Assembly: GCA_963931925.1 (NCBI GenBank)
Contig: OZ007569.1
Location: 23,334,662 to 23,398,661, forward strand
Length of the DNA stretch: 64,000 bases
From: Onchidella celtica
Taxonomy: Eukaryota; Mollusca; Gastropoda; Systellommatophora; Onchidiidae
Direction of reading: 5' to 3'
Below, in pieces: positions 34,703-46,268 of the stretch. Numbering within the stretch: position 1 is the first letter of the stretch; each line of letters starts with the position of its first letter. Made by a program: the position numbers and the translations under genes. The notes beneath the pieces are model-generated. The model was given only the letters and a program-made list of their open reading frames with translations. It was not told the origin of the DNA and searched no databases.

Positions 34703-35300
34703 TGATTTTTTCATGCTCTGCTCCCCTCTCCTACTTCCTCTCCAAAAACAAGCTTTGCTCCAACCCCTCCCTCCCCACCTCCCTTTCCTCCCGCCCGCCC
34801 TCCCAACATACGCCTCGCCCACGATAACATTGTTTGTTTATGTCAGGAAGAGTCCAGAAGAAAACTAATTTCATACCCAAGAATTGGATGTTCAGTCCTC
34901 TACCGAGCAATGCTTTACCTGCTCATAATAGTGGTCGAGGAAGATATTGACATTCATTTAACATATAGACGAATATATGTGTGTATACCTAGTAGAGAAT
35001 AGGCTTAGGTCAGCCTTGTCGAGATTAACCTCGTTTTTCTGACGATCATTTGCTTTGTTTTGTTTCTGTTTGTTTTTCAATTTCTGTGCACATTTGCCCG
35101 GTCATTGCGATTCAGTACACCTCTGCAACTGGTAAGAATCGTGGGCAATCACAATGGTTATTCAGTACACCCGTTTCATATGGAGGGCTAGTGTTTCAGA
35201 AGGCGGAAGACAGTAACGAATGTTTTTTCCGGGGGGGGGGCGGGGTGGGGGGAGCGCCAAGTTTGATGGGTGTCATATTCGCACCCTGCTGTTTGTTTAA

Positions 35301-35388
35301 TGTGGTTAACACGACCCGGGGGCAAGCAAATTACTGCGCCACCAGGTCGCCTGGTGACAACATATCCTATTTCGGTGTTAACCACCCC
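35301..35388. repeat. Nested palindrome
   Basis: Outer arms TGGTTAACAC and GTGTTAACCA; inner hairpin CACCAGG TCG CCTGGTG at about 35340-35356. Possibly a small foldback element. Confidence 0.55.
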
Positions 35389-37071
35389 ACGAGAAATGGG
35401 CTTGTTCAGTCCGTTCAATCTGGTTCCAGTTCAGAATTATTTTTTTTTGGACCAGATTGTGGCAGCGCGTGAAAAAATCATTAGTAGCCATAGAACAGTC
35501 CCAGCGAAATTTAATCTTGGAAGTTTTGAAGAGAAGAGGTGCTGTGTTTCATTGAAAATATTTGCACGTGGAGGGTCAAATTACTGGCTTTCCTAAAGCT
35601 CGAATGCCTTTGCACTGCATTTCTGCCCGGAGAGGGCAGCGGGAGAAGAAGTATAGGCCGGTCAAGTACAAACTCCATGCTGACTGCATTGTCTTGGTGA
35701 CAACTATCAGAAAAACATGGCGTTATTCATCAGCTCCTATTTGTCGAGCGTTACTGGACGGAGAAAATTAATGTCATGCTCATTCCACTTCCAGCTTGCC
35801 GAATGGCTGGATCTGTTATTTTGGGATCCCAGCTTTCAGAATGATATCTCCAGTAATCAGGAACGAATTACAACGGTTTTTACCCACAGTGTTTATCAAT
35901 CCTCTGTGTGTGTGTGACACAATCGATGTTTATCTGTCCCTCCGAATGAGTCATTTTGTCCAAACTTGGGTTTTCTTGCGTGGAAGGCATGGTTCCCTAG
36001 TTTGTTGTTACTATTTAAAATTATATTCATAAAAACGTGTTGGCCACGAAGACATTTCAGGCGGCACTTTAACGAGAAGATGTGATTTCACTCTGAACTG
36101 GGCGTCATTATAAACGCGGTGCCGATGGTGCCTGATAGCAGCGGGAGTGAGCAGAAAGATGGTATCGATCTGTCAACCGTAAATGGAATCACACTGAGCG
36201 GTTTTAATGCATGTTTAAGAACTGTTACATGTGACATTGTCCAATCAAATTGAGAACAAAAGACCCGGTGACATTTCAACCAAAAAATTTGCCGCATTGC
36301 AAACCGCAGGAGTTCCAGCAGGTATAAAAGCTGTGTGATCGCTGGTGGTATTGCCACGGCTTGCTGCCACTGTAAACCCGGACAAGGATCACTCAATGAA
36401 ATTCAAGTGGAACTGGATCCAGGCTTTTCCGGGAAACTGTCAGCGCCGTAGAGCGCCCACAGCTCAGTTCAGGGCGGGCTTGGAAGCAGTTGGACCAATT
36501 GCTCCCAATTGGACCCGTCGCCAAAGGGGACCCCATGATAGGGAGATCTATTCTTTTCAAATGTTGGGCAATTTATATATTGCAGCATATACCTGCACCT
36601 CATTGCAGGTTTTACAGAGCTAGAGAACAACAATGATTGTATGTATTGGGTCCCGGAGTTCCTAAGGCCGGCCCTGCTTCAGTTTACGCCAGCACATGAA
36701 AATGATGATGGAGCTTGTATAGTGTTTTTAACTGACATTCAAGAACTTGGTCGATGAAAATGTCTGGGTGCCCTCGTTGGGGGTTTTCCATGATCCAATA
36801 TTTCTGTACTAACGCAGGTAATGAAACATCATAATGATCCAGGATGAAATAGCCTTAAATAGCATGAGACGGGCAATAAAAAACTGAAGCCGACTTTGAA
36901 AACCTATTTCAGTGCCAGAAATAAAGAGAGGAAATGGGTCTGTGCTATTTTAAATGTCACTGATTACTGAGTATGGTGACAGGAGCAGCAGGTGGGGATC
37001 CCTTACTAAATAACCTTGCTGGACAATGGAGCGCAAAATGCCATTGGTTTTATTATATCTTGGCAATGATA

Positions 37072-37283
37072 CAGGGTACCCCAAAAAAGTTTCGATCCGT
37101 AGGCAAAATTATATTTGAAAAGTTTTATTATATACAGTAAATTTGCTCAGAATGACGGCCACAGACCTTGCGACTTTGGTGCATAAGCATAATACAAGAA
37201 ACGATGTGGTCTTGGATCTGAAACAAAATGAAAATTTTCAAGTTCCATACAAGGGAAAAAATGCCTAGACTTTTTGGACACCC
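37072..37283. mobile_element. mariner-type MITE (212 bp)
   Basis: The ends CAGGGTACCCCAAAAAAGT and ACTTTTTGGACACCC are inverted repeats of the Tc1/mariner GGGTGTCC-AAAAAGT type. They are flanked by TA dinucleotides (37070-37071 and 37284-37285), the target used by that superfamily. No transposase remains. Confidence 0.8.
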
Positions 37284-39029
37284 TATCACATAGAGTCGCT
37301 GGCGCCAGTTTTCTTGCATACTGAGATAGTGTAACGGGAGCAGCTAAGAGAGAGAGAAAAAGATGGGGAAGGAAATGGAGACGGAGAGTAGGCAGACAGG
37401 AGAGGGGGAGCGGAGACAGGACTACCCTTGGCAAGCCCGGTTGTCTCATCTAGACCTGCCCCACTTTTTGTTTTAATAATTATGTTCATACTGCCGTTCG
37501 TAGAACGGGCGCTTTGGCCAGCATACCTAATGACCCCCCCCCCCTCCTCGCGGTTGCACTGTCCATTGAAACATCATTAGTTCTTGACAGGGCCTGAAGG
37601 TAATTTTCTTACTCGTCCCATGAGTGCTTACCACACATCCTCTTCCTCATTTCTTAGAGACGACCCAAGCGCACTCACAGTTTAGTGGGAGGGCGTTCCA
37701 GATTGTGCAAGAAGTTGCACAAGTTCACTAAAGAGATTGGGCCCGTTGGCCGTCGATGAGGATAAGGATCATATGCCTCATTAAGCCCCATAGCAGTTCC
37801 CTAGGCAGTTTCTTGTCCTTCTTTGGACACAAGACACCGTCATTAAAGCAGTGTGCCCTAGTGAACTCAGAGCGGGGTAATCCATTTTCCCCATGAGAAG
37901 ATAGCAATGGGTATTGCAGCATACATTTCAGCACTATTAGTAATTACGATGAATGGATGAATTGAACTATTTATCGACGGTACCTTTGATAGACCATGCG
38001 CCATACATGCACAAAGCCAGGTCATGAACACTGGAAGGTCTGACTTACATCAATAATTACATTTGGTTCTCAGAAAGCAAACATGTTACATGATTCCATG
38101 ACCAGTAACTTAGTGTGCCAGAGAACTGTGTTAACTCCCACACGATCAGCAACTCCCACCCTTAAAACACAATATCAAAAATGCATGTACAAGGGTCATA
38201 TTTCTCAGCCGTTTACCCTGCACTATCTCGAAACAATGTCTCCACCCATTTATGTTTGGGAGAGTTCAGTGACGTACTGTCATCAGAGCCATCTTAATGC
38301 ATTGGCACACTAGGTAGTTACCACAGACTAATAAATATTTTATTAGTCTGTGGTAGTTGCCCAGGAGCCCTAAAGGTTTAGGGGGTCTCATGCATGCAGA
38401 TTTGCAGTGGCTTTTGAAACGGGGCGGGGCCACAGCCTGTTGCTTTGCTCAGGAGCCCGTAATGATGTTAAGACGGCCCTGACTGTTATTAATTATAGCA
38501 CGTCACCGGGAGAGTCATGTCTCTTGGTGGAGAGTCACAAAATTTTAAGCATGGGAGATGAAGAAGAAAGAATTGAAATATTATCTTTTGTCTTTGAGTC
38601 TTTGTAATCTATACTCTGTATCTGTTAGAAGCCACGATAGGTCATTCTTAGAGCAGACAGAGACCTCACGGTCTTCTGATTTCCCGTGACTCCACTGGCC
38701 CTTAAAAATCTTTTGTTTCATTAAATTTAACTTCATTACACATTTCACTGTTTCTCCTTCTTCTTTATTCACATCCATAATGGCCCAGCAAAATATTTGA
38801 CATTTATCCTGAGTAAATATTGCTCACACCAATGCTATTATCAGCTCTTTGCCAAGAGCCGCGGGGGTTTCTAGTGGTAGGCCTCTCATGCACGGGATGG
38901 TGTGTCAATAGAAACTTGCCATTATGTTTCACGCAGATTTGATATGATTGCATGCCGGCGCCAACAAGGTTCATTCATGACGACTTAATTACCCCCCCCC
39001 CCCCCCCGTGCGCTTACCTATAGACATCT

Positions 39030-39130
39030 GAGGGCTGAAAGCTAGCCCAAAGAGAGTTAACGAAAAAACCGTGAGGCGCAAAGTGGCCATTACCGTGCCA
39101 ACGCCCCGTTAAACCCAAACTCAAACTCAA
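39030..39130 (+). mobile_element. SINE tail relic
   Basis: AACGAAAAAACCG, GCGCAAAGTGGCCATTACCG, TGCCAACGCCCCGTTAAACC and CAAACTCAAACTCAA. The best preserved example of this 3' tail in the window. A C-run follows. Confidence 0.7.
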
Positions 39131-39669
39131 CCCCCCCCCCCCCGACACACACACACCAACGCACTCATGCTCAGTGGGTCTCCATCTCTATTCAGGCAGC
39201 CCACAAGACCAGCCACACTGATACATGTATTTTTGTGTCATTTATGTGAACATCGTGAGCTATGCCATTGATTGCTCAGGAGAGGACGGGTCGAGGCTCC
39301 CCTGTGTTCCCTTGAACTAGATCTATATCATTATCAATCCCTCCTTCCACCATTTCTTTTCTTCTTTTCCCTTTTGCTCATCATTTATGACAGAGAGTGA
39401 CAAATGGATAAGAACCAGCTTGTTGAATCTTGTTGAATGGCGTAAAATTTGTCACCGGCTTTTCTAAAAATGTGAATTGTTGTGTGTTTCTTCTGTTTGT
39501 AAAATCAACCCAATTAAATTTTTTTAATTTCACATAGTGCATACTCAGTTCATGGTCCCTCTACATAAATTGAGACTTTGAAACTAAGTTTGAAACACTA
39601 AGTTTCCTTGCCCGTCATTTGGAATTTAACATTGGTTTAATACATTTTCCACTGTTTCCATCATATTTA

Positions 39670-39790
39670 TAAGAATCCGAATCTGAGGGTGAGAGCTAAC
39701 CCGAATAAGATAACGAAAAAACTGGAAAGGTGCAAAGTGGCCACTATCTTGCCGATATGCCATTAAATTCAAACTCAAACTCAAACCCAT
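39670..39790 (+). mobile_element. SINE tail relic
   Basis: GAGAGCTAACCCGAATAAGA, TAACGAAAAAACTGGAAAGG, GCAAAGTGGCCACTATC and TTCAAACTCAAACTCAAAC, the same order as at 39030-39130. Confidence 0.7.
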
Positions 39791-41605
39791 AAGAATCAGA
39801 CTTTACTGGTTATTACATTTTTCCATTACCAAGAAGCTCTAATGAATGTCAACCCTTGCAGACAGGTGCATGTGCATATGCACTCTGGGTTCCCACGATA
39901 AAGTTACTAATGCAAAAACTCACAAAAACATGTAGGAATATAATACTCTGAATTTTTTCATTGTATGCATTGGCTTTGTATGTCTCCCCCTTGCTATTTG
40001 GACTTATCAAGAAGATTACGTTCCACATTATTTGCTCACATATTTCCGATGTTTGCGTGTCCCTTGTCAACTGTAATTTAGACCTTTATCAGCCAATTAT
40101 CATGTTAAACGTCATACTCATTCATCCATCCATGCCTCCATGCAATTTCATGTTCAGATTTTGAATAGTCAGCAGTGCTTGCTTTTGTCTGTTCTTGCAT
40201 GTAGGTTCACAGTGCTTCATTTTATATTATGCTAATAATAACCTGCAGATAATAGGACCTGCACATGTTGTTTCTGTCTGATCATTTGTGTTGGAGTGGA
40301 AATGAATACATTTGTTTGTCATGTTACTAGAGAGAGGGAAATCGATTTACAATGTTGCCATGACTGTTTATGGGGATGAAAACTGCCGACTTGCTCCTTA
40401 TCATCATTCCAGTATTAAAAAGTGGTAAAAAAAAATATTGCTTTTTTCTCAGTATGTGATAGACATGAAAACTCAGAACTAACAACTATATGTATGGCAG
40501 AGAGGTCAGAACAATGCCAGTGACCAAATGTAGGACAAAATTTTAAGAAGGAAATTGTTTCTTAAAATTGAAGGAAATCTGTCAGATTATGAGAATGTCT
40601 TGAAAGTATTCACATTGTCACATGATATGCTACATAATTGATTAGAGGCAGACAGTTTTGATAGACATTGTGACAATATAATTAACTACATGTGATGTTG
40701 ACAAACTGTCTGTGTGCATCCTTCTAGATGCTATCTTTTTCACCCAAACTGATCGAACTTGCATCTAATAAATACCTGCTTTTTAGTCTTTAAAGATGTG
40801 AAAGAACTCACCTTATAATTATTGGTTTAAACTTTTACACTGTCCCTCTAAGTCAATTTTTAAAATTTTTTATTATTTTTTTTTTTTTTTGTTGCAGTTT
40901 TGCAATTTCTTCTACATATTAGAAGTCAGAATACTAATTTATGATGCTTACTTTATGGAATGATATATGTAGAAAATTGCAGTTTGCTTCTTCATTCTTT
41001 CCTTTCATTGCATGAAGAATGGATCAAGTGACATATAATGCACCTACATGTAGGTGTTTTATTAAGCTGGAAGTTTTAGGGAGTGTTCATTAGTAAAGTG
41101 CTCTTTCATTTAAATAAAGAAATGACATTTCATTAACATTCCATTTGAAAACAAGATCGAGAAATGTTGAGTGAAAGTCATGCAATGTAAATGGATTTTT
41201 GTTTTATTCAGAACAATGACTAAGTCTAAATTATGAAATGGCTTGAGTAAAGCCAGACCATGAAATATAAACGTTTCTTATTTCTGCCCCTATCATGAAA
41301 CTACACAAGTACATTCACACAATTGCAGCTGGAAACTCCTCTTTTGCCAAATAAGATCATTTAGTTTTGCTGTTGATATTTCAAATGTTTATAATGAAAA
41401 TTCACTTAAGATAAGATATGTTTTTTTGCCCCCTTTTCACCAAATTAGGTCTTTTGCACTCTGCAGTTTCCGGGTAGGATCAGTGATATAGTTACTAGCA
41501 GGGAATAATTTACTGGAATTATGTAGTGGTTGGCCTGAGGGTCCATGAAAATTGGCTAAGACAATCAGGTCCTGTGATGGCGCACTTCTCATGTCTTCTC
41601 CCCAG

Positions 41606-41723
41606 AGCAACTGGACCGTATTGAGGAGGGCATGGACCAAATCAACCAGGACATGAGAGATGCAGAGAAAAACTTAGAGGGTCTGGAGAAGTGCTGTGGT
41701 CTGTGTGTCCTGCCATGGAAAAG
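41606..41723 (+). CDS. SNAP25: SNAP-25, exon with first SNARE helix and cysteine cluster (118 nt)
   Basis: Acceptor CCCCAG at 41605, donor GTGAGT at 41724. The first two bases complete a Glu codon begun at 12425. It then reads [15 protein letters not shown] and on to [18 protein letters not shown] holds the Gln expected at the central (0) layer of the Qb SNARE helix. The C-C-x-x-C cluster corresponds to the palmitoylated cysteines that anchor SNAP-25 to the plasma membrane; only three cysteines are seen, with Trp at a place where vertebrates have another Cys. In vertebrates this 118-nt exon is duplicated (5a/5b). No second copy was found in 41724-45634. Confidence 0.97.
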
Positions 41724-41884
41724 GTGAGTCCAGAACGTAATAAGTAGTTCGATTTTTTGTTTTTTTTGGCCCGAGGCACCAGGAAAGAAGAAGTGAGACT
41801 AGATCTAAGATCTATATGTGATGTTTTGGTGAAGCTTCACTTTATACTTTATAGGCAGGTAGTTGGTGAGCACTTCTGTAAAGT

Positions 41885-41988
41885 CTCTTCCTGTCCTGTA
41901 ATTGTGTTATATTCTGTGTTTCGTCTTGCGTTTTTTGAGCACAATGTGACTTTTACCGTATCGACGTGCTTTCTCCAAACTCAAACTC
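41885..41988 (+). mobile_element. SINE tail relic
   Basis: TTTTACCGTATCGACGTGC, then TTTCTCCAAACTCAAACTC. Confidence 0.55.
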
Positions 41989-42015
41989 ACACCTTATACT
42001 TTTGATTGATCAAGT

Positions 42016-42115
42016 TCTAAAAATCAATCAACAGGGAAGTAGCCAAAAACTGTTGAAAGGGTCAAGTGGTCATTACTGTAACCGATACACAGTTAAACCC
42101 CAACTGAAACTGGCA
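42016..42115 (+). mobile_element. SINE tail relic
   Basis: GTCAAGTGGTCATTACTG, then GTTAAACCCCAACTGAAAC, a diverged form of the tail at 39030-39130. Confidence 0.5.
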
Positions 42116-42707
42116 CAAGCTCAAGTGGCTTTGTACCAGTGTACATTGATCTGGTTGACAGCAGCTGCTACACAACAGTTTGTTGCAGTTTTAGTTTTGG
42201 GATTTTCCTAGTTTGTACTGACAGGCCACTTACATTTCTGGCGAGGGAACAAAAGCAAGCCAGACATAGGAGCAAAAGCTCTTATCATTCATGAGTGATA
42301 ACACGTCAAAACATAGTGCATTTATCTAATTGCATTATACATGATCCACCGGCATGGTGATAGCACTACAAATAATTTATTTGCATAGGGGTCAGTTTTC
42401 ATTGCAGCAGAAAACTGGAATCCTATATTGCCAGCAAAGAAATGCCATTTGTTTTGTTTCAATCTCCATTCTCATTGACACGAATTTTCGTTTGCACGTG
42501 ATGATTGGTTCAGTGATGATTCTGGTTAAATAGAGCAATTGTTGTTGGGGCTTTGGCTGAAGTTTGTCGTCCTCATATTTGTTCTTTATCTGCTGCCTAT
42601 CATGTTCTCCTAACTTTTGGTACACTGTGAGCACAACACAACCATTCACTGATCGACTTGGATCTGAAGCACATAAGAATTGATCCACCAGACTTTCTTC
42701 ACGAGCA

Positions 42708-42890
42708 AAGAATTTTTGCTGTGTATGAAGCAAATTGAGAAAGGACTGAATATGTATGATAGTTTAACCCGACAGCACTGTTGATGATAAAAAAAATTCT
42801 GCAGTGTTTGAAGCAAATTGAGAAGGGACTGAATGTGTGTCTGTTTATCTGGCCTTACAGCACTGTTGATGATAAAAAATTTCTGCAGCA
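42708..42890. repeat. Tandem repeat of about 83 bp, about 2.2 copies
   Basis: GAAGCAAATTGAGAAAGGACTGAAT and CAGCACTGTTGATGATAAAAA blocks alternate twice, with a third partial start. Confidence 0.85.
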
Positions 42891-42944
42891 TTTAAAGTTA
42901 TTCAGAAAGTTGATCGTGAATTGAATTTGGCGATTGGCTGTTGG

Positions 42945-43015
42945 AACCTCGTTAAAATTAGCCTTTGAGACTGGCGTTAGAGGATCATAGTATTTTTTAT
43001 AGAAAGCCATAAAGT
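42945..43015 (+). mobile_element. Foldback MITE, family 1, partial copy B
   Basis: GGCTGTTGGAACCTCGTT matches the left edge at 53311-53331, followed by GCGTTAGAGGATCATAGTA. Only the left arm is present. Confidence 0.6.
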
Positions 43016-43029
43016 TATTTTTAAAATCA

Positions 43030-43395
43030 CGACAAACAGAAACATTAAAATGAATACAAAACTCAGAATATTGAAGGTGTACATTTGGTCAGTTCTTCTG
43101 TATGGGCGCAAGTGCTAGACAATCAACAACAATATTAAAGGAAAACTAGAAGCAACAGAAATATGGTTCATAAGGAGGATGCTGAAAACATCATGGACAG
43201 AAAAGAAGTCCAACCAAGAAGTGCTGGAAATGGCAAAGATGAAAAGATCACTCACCAGGACAATAGGAAGGCGACAGGTGAAATTCATGGGGCATGTTTA
43301 CAGAAAAGGAGGGGTGGAACAACTAAGTATGACAGGAAAAATCGAAGGGAAGAGAAGTCGAGGACGCCAACATGCAACATTCATGAACACATGGG
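43030..43395 (+). pseudogene. Degenerate LINE RT C-terminal relic
   Basis: In two or more frames one reads WSVLLYGR with an in-frame stop, then IRRMLKTSWTEKKS, TIGRRQVKFMGHV and IEGKRSRGRQHA. These are the conserved post-RT blocks of RTE- or CR1-like LINEs. The sequence differs strongly from the LINE at 27929-28786 and is broken, so it is an old copy of another family. Its 3' end runs directly into a CAAACTCAAACTC tail and the SINE at 43460. Confidence 0.8.
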
Positions 43396-43459
43396 CAACC
43401 AACAACATGATGAACAACAGCTGCCCTTTCTCCAAACTCAAACTCAAACTCCCAGAGGT

Positions 43460-43775
43460 GGTCTAGAGGGGGGACAAGGCGGTCTAGAGGCAGGGTGCTC
43501 GCCTCTCATGCCAAGGGTCCCGGGTTTAAAACCCGGCCGGTCCAGGCATGTTGGAAGTTGGGGGTTTTTCTCATATTTTTGTGTCTCTGATCCTATTGGC
43601 GGTGGGGGGGGGGGGGGGGGGTAGGATCGAGTACGTAGTCTTCTCGGATAAGGATGAAAAAATTCGGACGGCTCGTGTGCAGGTTGCGTATGTTAAAGAT
43701 ACCTTGGCAGTTGGAAATTGTAAAGAACAGGCCGAACAGGCCACTGCTCAGGCAAAATTAAATAAAATTCTTCCT
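43460..43775 (+). mobile_element. tRNA-derived SINE, copy 2
   Basis: tRNA-like head GGTCTAGAGGCAGGGTGCTC and a B-box-like GGGTTTAAAACCC (about 43511-43523). Then CCAGGCATGTTGGAAG, a long G-run (43603-43621), GATCGAGTACGTAGTCTTCT, GTTAAAGATACCTTGGCAGT and a GGCAAAATTAAATAAAATTC end. Same family as 8585-8897, opposite orientation. Short open frames here are artefacts. Confidence 0.85.
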
Positions 43776-44435
43776 ACCATTCCCTCTCCCCCCCAAAAAA
43801 ACTGCGGACCGGCGCTGCACTGTGGCGACGACATGCCTGCTCCAGTTGTAACTAGACTACAATGGCACAAAGGCAAATTTCCCAAATGGGATTAAAAAGT
43901 TATACAAATACAAATGCCTTCATGATTTTCGCTGAAAAGATAGAATGGACTTTAGTTTGCCATCGTATGGCCTGATCTGTCTCTGTTCTTGGAAAAAGTG
44001 GATCTAAAATAAAGTGCTACTGGGAAGAGCCGACAAGCCTTGCTCGGAGTTTATGAAGTCACCCTAGAAACTTCAAATAAACCAGTGTCACAGCAGTTTG
44101 ATTGGATAGAAAATGTCCTCAGCTGTATCAGTACAGTATCATTCATCTTAATTAATGGCTTCCATAAATCAGAATCATGTCATTTTGCCAGACAGTATTG
44201 ACGTAGAGGATTGGCATTTCATTCTTTATTATTCCACACATGAATCAATTATTTCTTGCATGAACGATGCTCACTCAGCATGTGTGGTTGTGGCCTGAGG
44301 TTGCTTAGAAATTGCAGCCAGTTTTAGTGCACGTGAGGTTTTTTTAGTCTTCAATACTGGCACTAAGCCTTTATAAATTCTGATTGATGTTGATTCATCC
44401 CTGATGATTGTACACATTACGTTTTGTTTATCAAA

Positions 44436-44627
44436 GATTAGTGTCCTCACATGTGAACAAAAGCAACTGGACATCAAAACCTCAATGTTTTCAGGCAACC
44501 AACAACATGATGAACAACACCTGTCCTTTCTCCAAACTCAAACTCAAACTCCCAGAGGTGGTCTAGATTGGTGTCCTCACATGTGAACAAAAGCAACTGG
44601 ACATCAAAACCTCAATGTTTTCAGGCA
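44436..44627. repeat. 74-bp templated insertion within a 62-bp direct duplication
   Basis: The 62-bp block at 44436-44497 is repeated at 44566-44627 with one difference. Between and slightly overlapping them is a 74-bp segment (44494-44567) that copies 43394-43467 with two differences. The source straddles the junction of the LINE relic and the SINE, so this is not a normal transposon insertion. Short overlaps (GGCA and GATT) mark both joints. Confidence 0.9.
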
Positions 44628-45634
44628 TTCGGTCATAACTGCAATCAATTTTGATGTCCACATTGTTATAGATTAGCCAGGGCAATCTGTCCAGTAATAA
44701 TTTGAACCCAATCACTGTTGTGGAAGACGTCCAACATAGAGGGCCATAATGGACAGGGCAGTACACTGTACTTTCAGTGAAAATGATGTTAAAGTATGGC
44801 ATGATACATGCATCTCTATAAAGAAAAATGAACTTGTGTTTGTCTGTGTGTTTGCATCAAGTACTGGCTCATACAGCTCAGCTTTGCATGAAATTTTGAA
44901 GATGCCTTCCTTTCGCCCTGCAGAAGGTTCTTTTTTCATTTGGAGGCCCCAAATGGTATGGAAGTATTTTTTTCAAAGTTTGTATTGTGTTTGCTGACTG
45001 ATCGCCTCCAATCCTTTCTTTTCTTGAGCACATGACCCATGACATCAACACTTTTGGCCAGCTGATTAAAGTTATTCGACCTGCTCGCAACTAAATTAGA
45101 ACACAGGAATACCCTGCTGCCTTGCCAAGGTCTCAAATTCACTGTGACAGTTAAATTTTAATGGCTTTTGTTGTTTACTCCAATAAATTTGTTTAGTCAT
45201 TAAAATTCGAAATTTATTTTTATAAACCCTTAGTTTTGTGGGCTGAAGGCCCAGGTAGCCCTCTACAGGAGCAACCTTTGAAGCACACGTGGCAGCTTGT
45301 GAGCTTGTGCTACATAATCATGAAATCTTTGAAAAAATCCATCTTAAACATAAATTTTGGTTTATGGTTGTGCTTGCTCAAGATGTCATGATTATTATTA
45401 TTATTATTATTATTTTCACATGGTTTGACTTTTTTCATATATGTAACAGAAATCAGAAAATGTCAAGGTTGCAGTATTCATTTGATTGTCAAATGTTTGG
45501 GTACATTTACGTATGTGATTATAGGCCTCCTAAAATTCATGTCGTTCAATGTATAACTGAGCAGCATGGTCCTTAAATAAGTCACTGTTGGCCAGTATGA
45601 TAATGTGAAACATTTTCCTGCATTGTTTTGCCAG

Positions 45635-45772
45635 ATCAAAGAACTTTGAGAAAGGTTCTGATTACAACAAAACATGGAAAGCCTCGGAGGATGGCAAGAT
45701 CAACACCAATGGACCCAGGGTAGTGGTGGATTCGGGCAATGGGGGAGGACCCACTGGAGGTTACATTACAAG
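45635..45772 (+). CDS. SNAP25: SNAP-25, linker exon (138 nt)
   Basis: Acceptor TTTTGCCAG, donor GTAAGC. AG at 41722-41723 plus the first A gives Arg. It then reads SKNFEKGSDYNKTWK, a lysine-rich loop, GPRVVVDSG, a Gly-rich N-G-G-G-P-T-G-G stretch and YIT. This is the flexible linker between the two SNARE helices, including the conserved G-P-R/V-V segment. The exon ends in AG, completing Arg with G at 55848. Confidence 0.97.
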
Positions 45773-46083
45773 GTAAGCTGCAGTGCATAGAACAAACCAA
45801 CCAAGGTAGGTCACAAAGAAGAGCCAACGGGGAAAGAAACTGGGTGCAATTTTTTATATTCAAGGTGTTGTAGTTTTTTTGTTGCCAATAGCAGCTCAGC
45901 CCACAGCACTACATCATGAGAGATGTTAAAATATTGCAAAATAGAGAGCATTGTACATTAGAAACAAATGATAAGAAAACTGTACAATAAATTCTAAATG
46001 AATGTAAATACAGGAAAAAGTACACAAGCTTTGTGTCAGGAGGGACCTTCATCAAGCTAAGGAGCTGGAAAAATTGAAATGGT

Positions 46084-46237
46084 TATAGCACTTGACAGAC
46101 ACAACAGGCAGATACACAACCAACTCAAAACCGTCCAGCTCAGTGTAAATCTCGAGAGTCGTTTATTTCTGTTTATTACCCGAAGTCCTTCTTGGGTTGA
46201 CTCCGTTCAACACCTCTGCGCACCTCTGCGCACCACA
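46084..46237 (-). repeat. 3' LTR of the CsRn1-like element
   Basis: 154 bp, on minus TGTGGTGCGC...GTGCTATA, the same base for base as the right LTR. A tandem CACCTCTGCG (two units on +) lies at the end next to the internal region. The terminus ends in TA rather than CA. Confidence 0.93.
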
Positions 46238-46249
46238 CATCTCCCCCTA
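46238..46249 (-). other. Polypurine tract of the CsRn1-like element
   Basis: On the minus strand AGGGGGAGATG directly precedes the 3' LTR. Confidence 0.8.
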
Positions 46250-46268
46250 GCACAGACATCTCACAGAG

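Larger units (their letters stand above)
41724..45634 (+). other. SNAP25: SNAP-25 intron of 3,911 bp
   Basis: Donor GTGAGT, acceptor TTTTGCCAG. It contains two SINE tails, a two-copy 83-bp tandem, a partial family-1 MITE, a LINE relic, the second tRNA-type SINE and a duplicated segment (each listed). 43900-44430 and 44640-45630 hold nothing else that I recognise apart from an ATT run near 45392-45413. Confidence 0.9.

Noticed and set aside
38865..38915. tRNA-Gly-like sequence (CTAGTGGTAGGCCTCTCATGC)
   Set aside because: It has an A-box-like half but no B box or cloverleaf. Probably a SINE fragment.
41724..45634. A second copy of the cysteine exon, as in vertebrate 5a/5b
   Set aside because: No other frame with the DQIN or CCxxC pattern was found in this intron.
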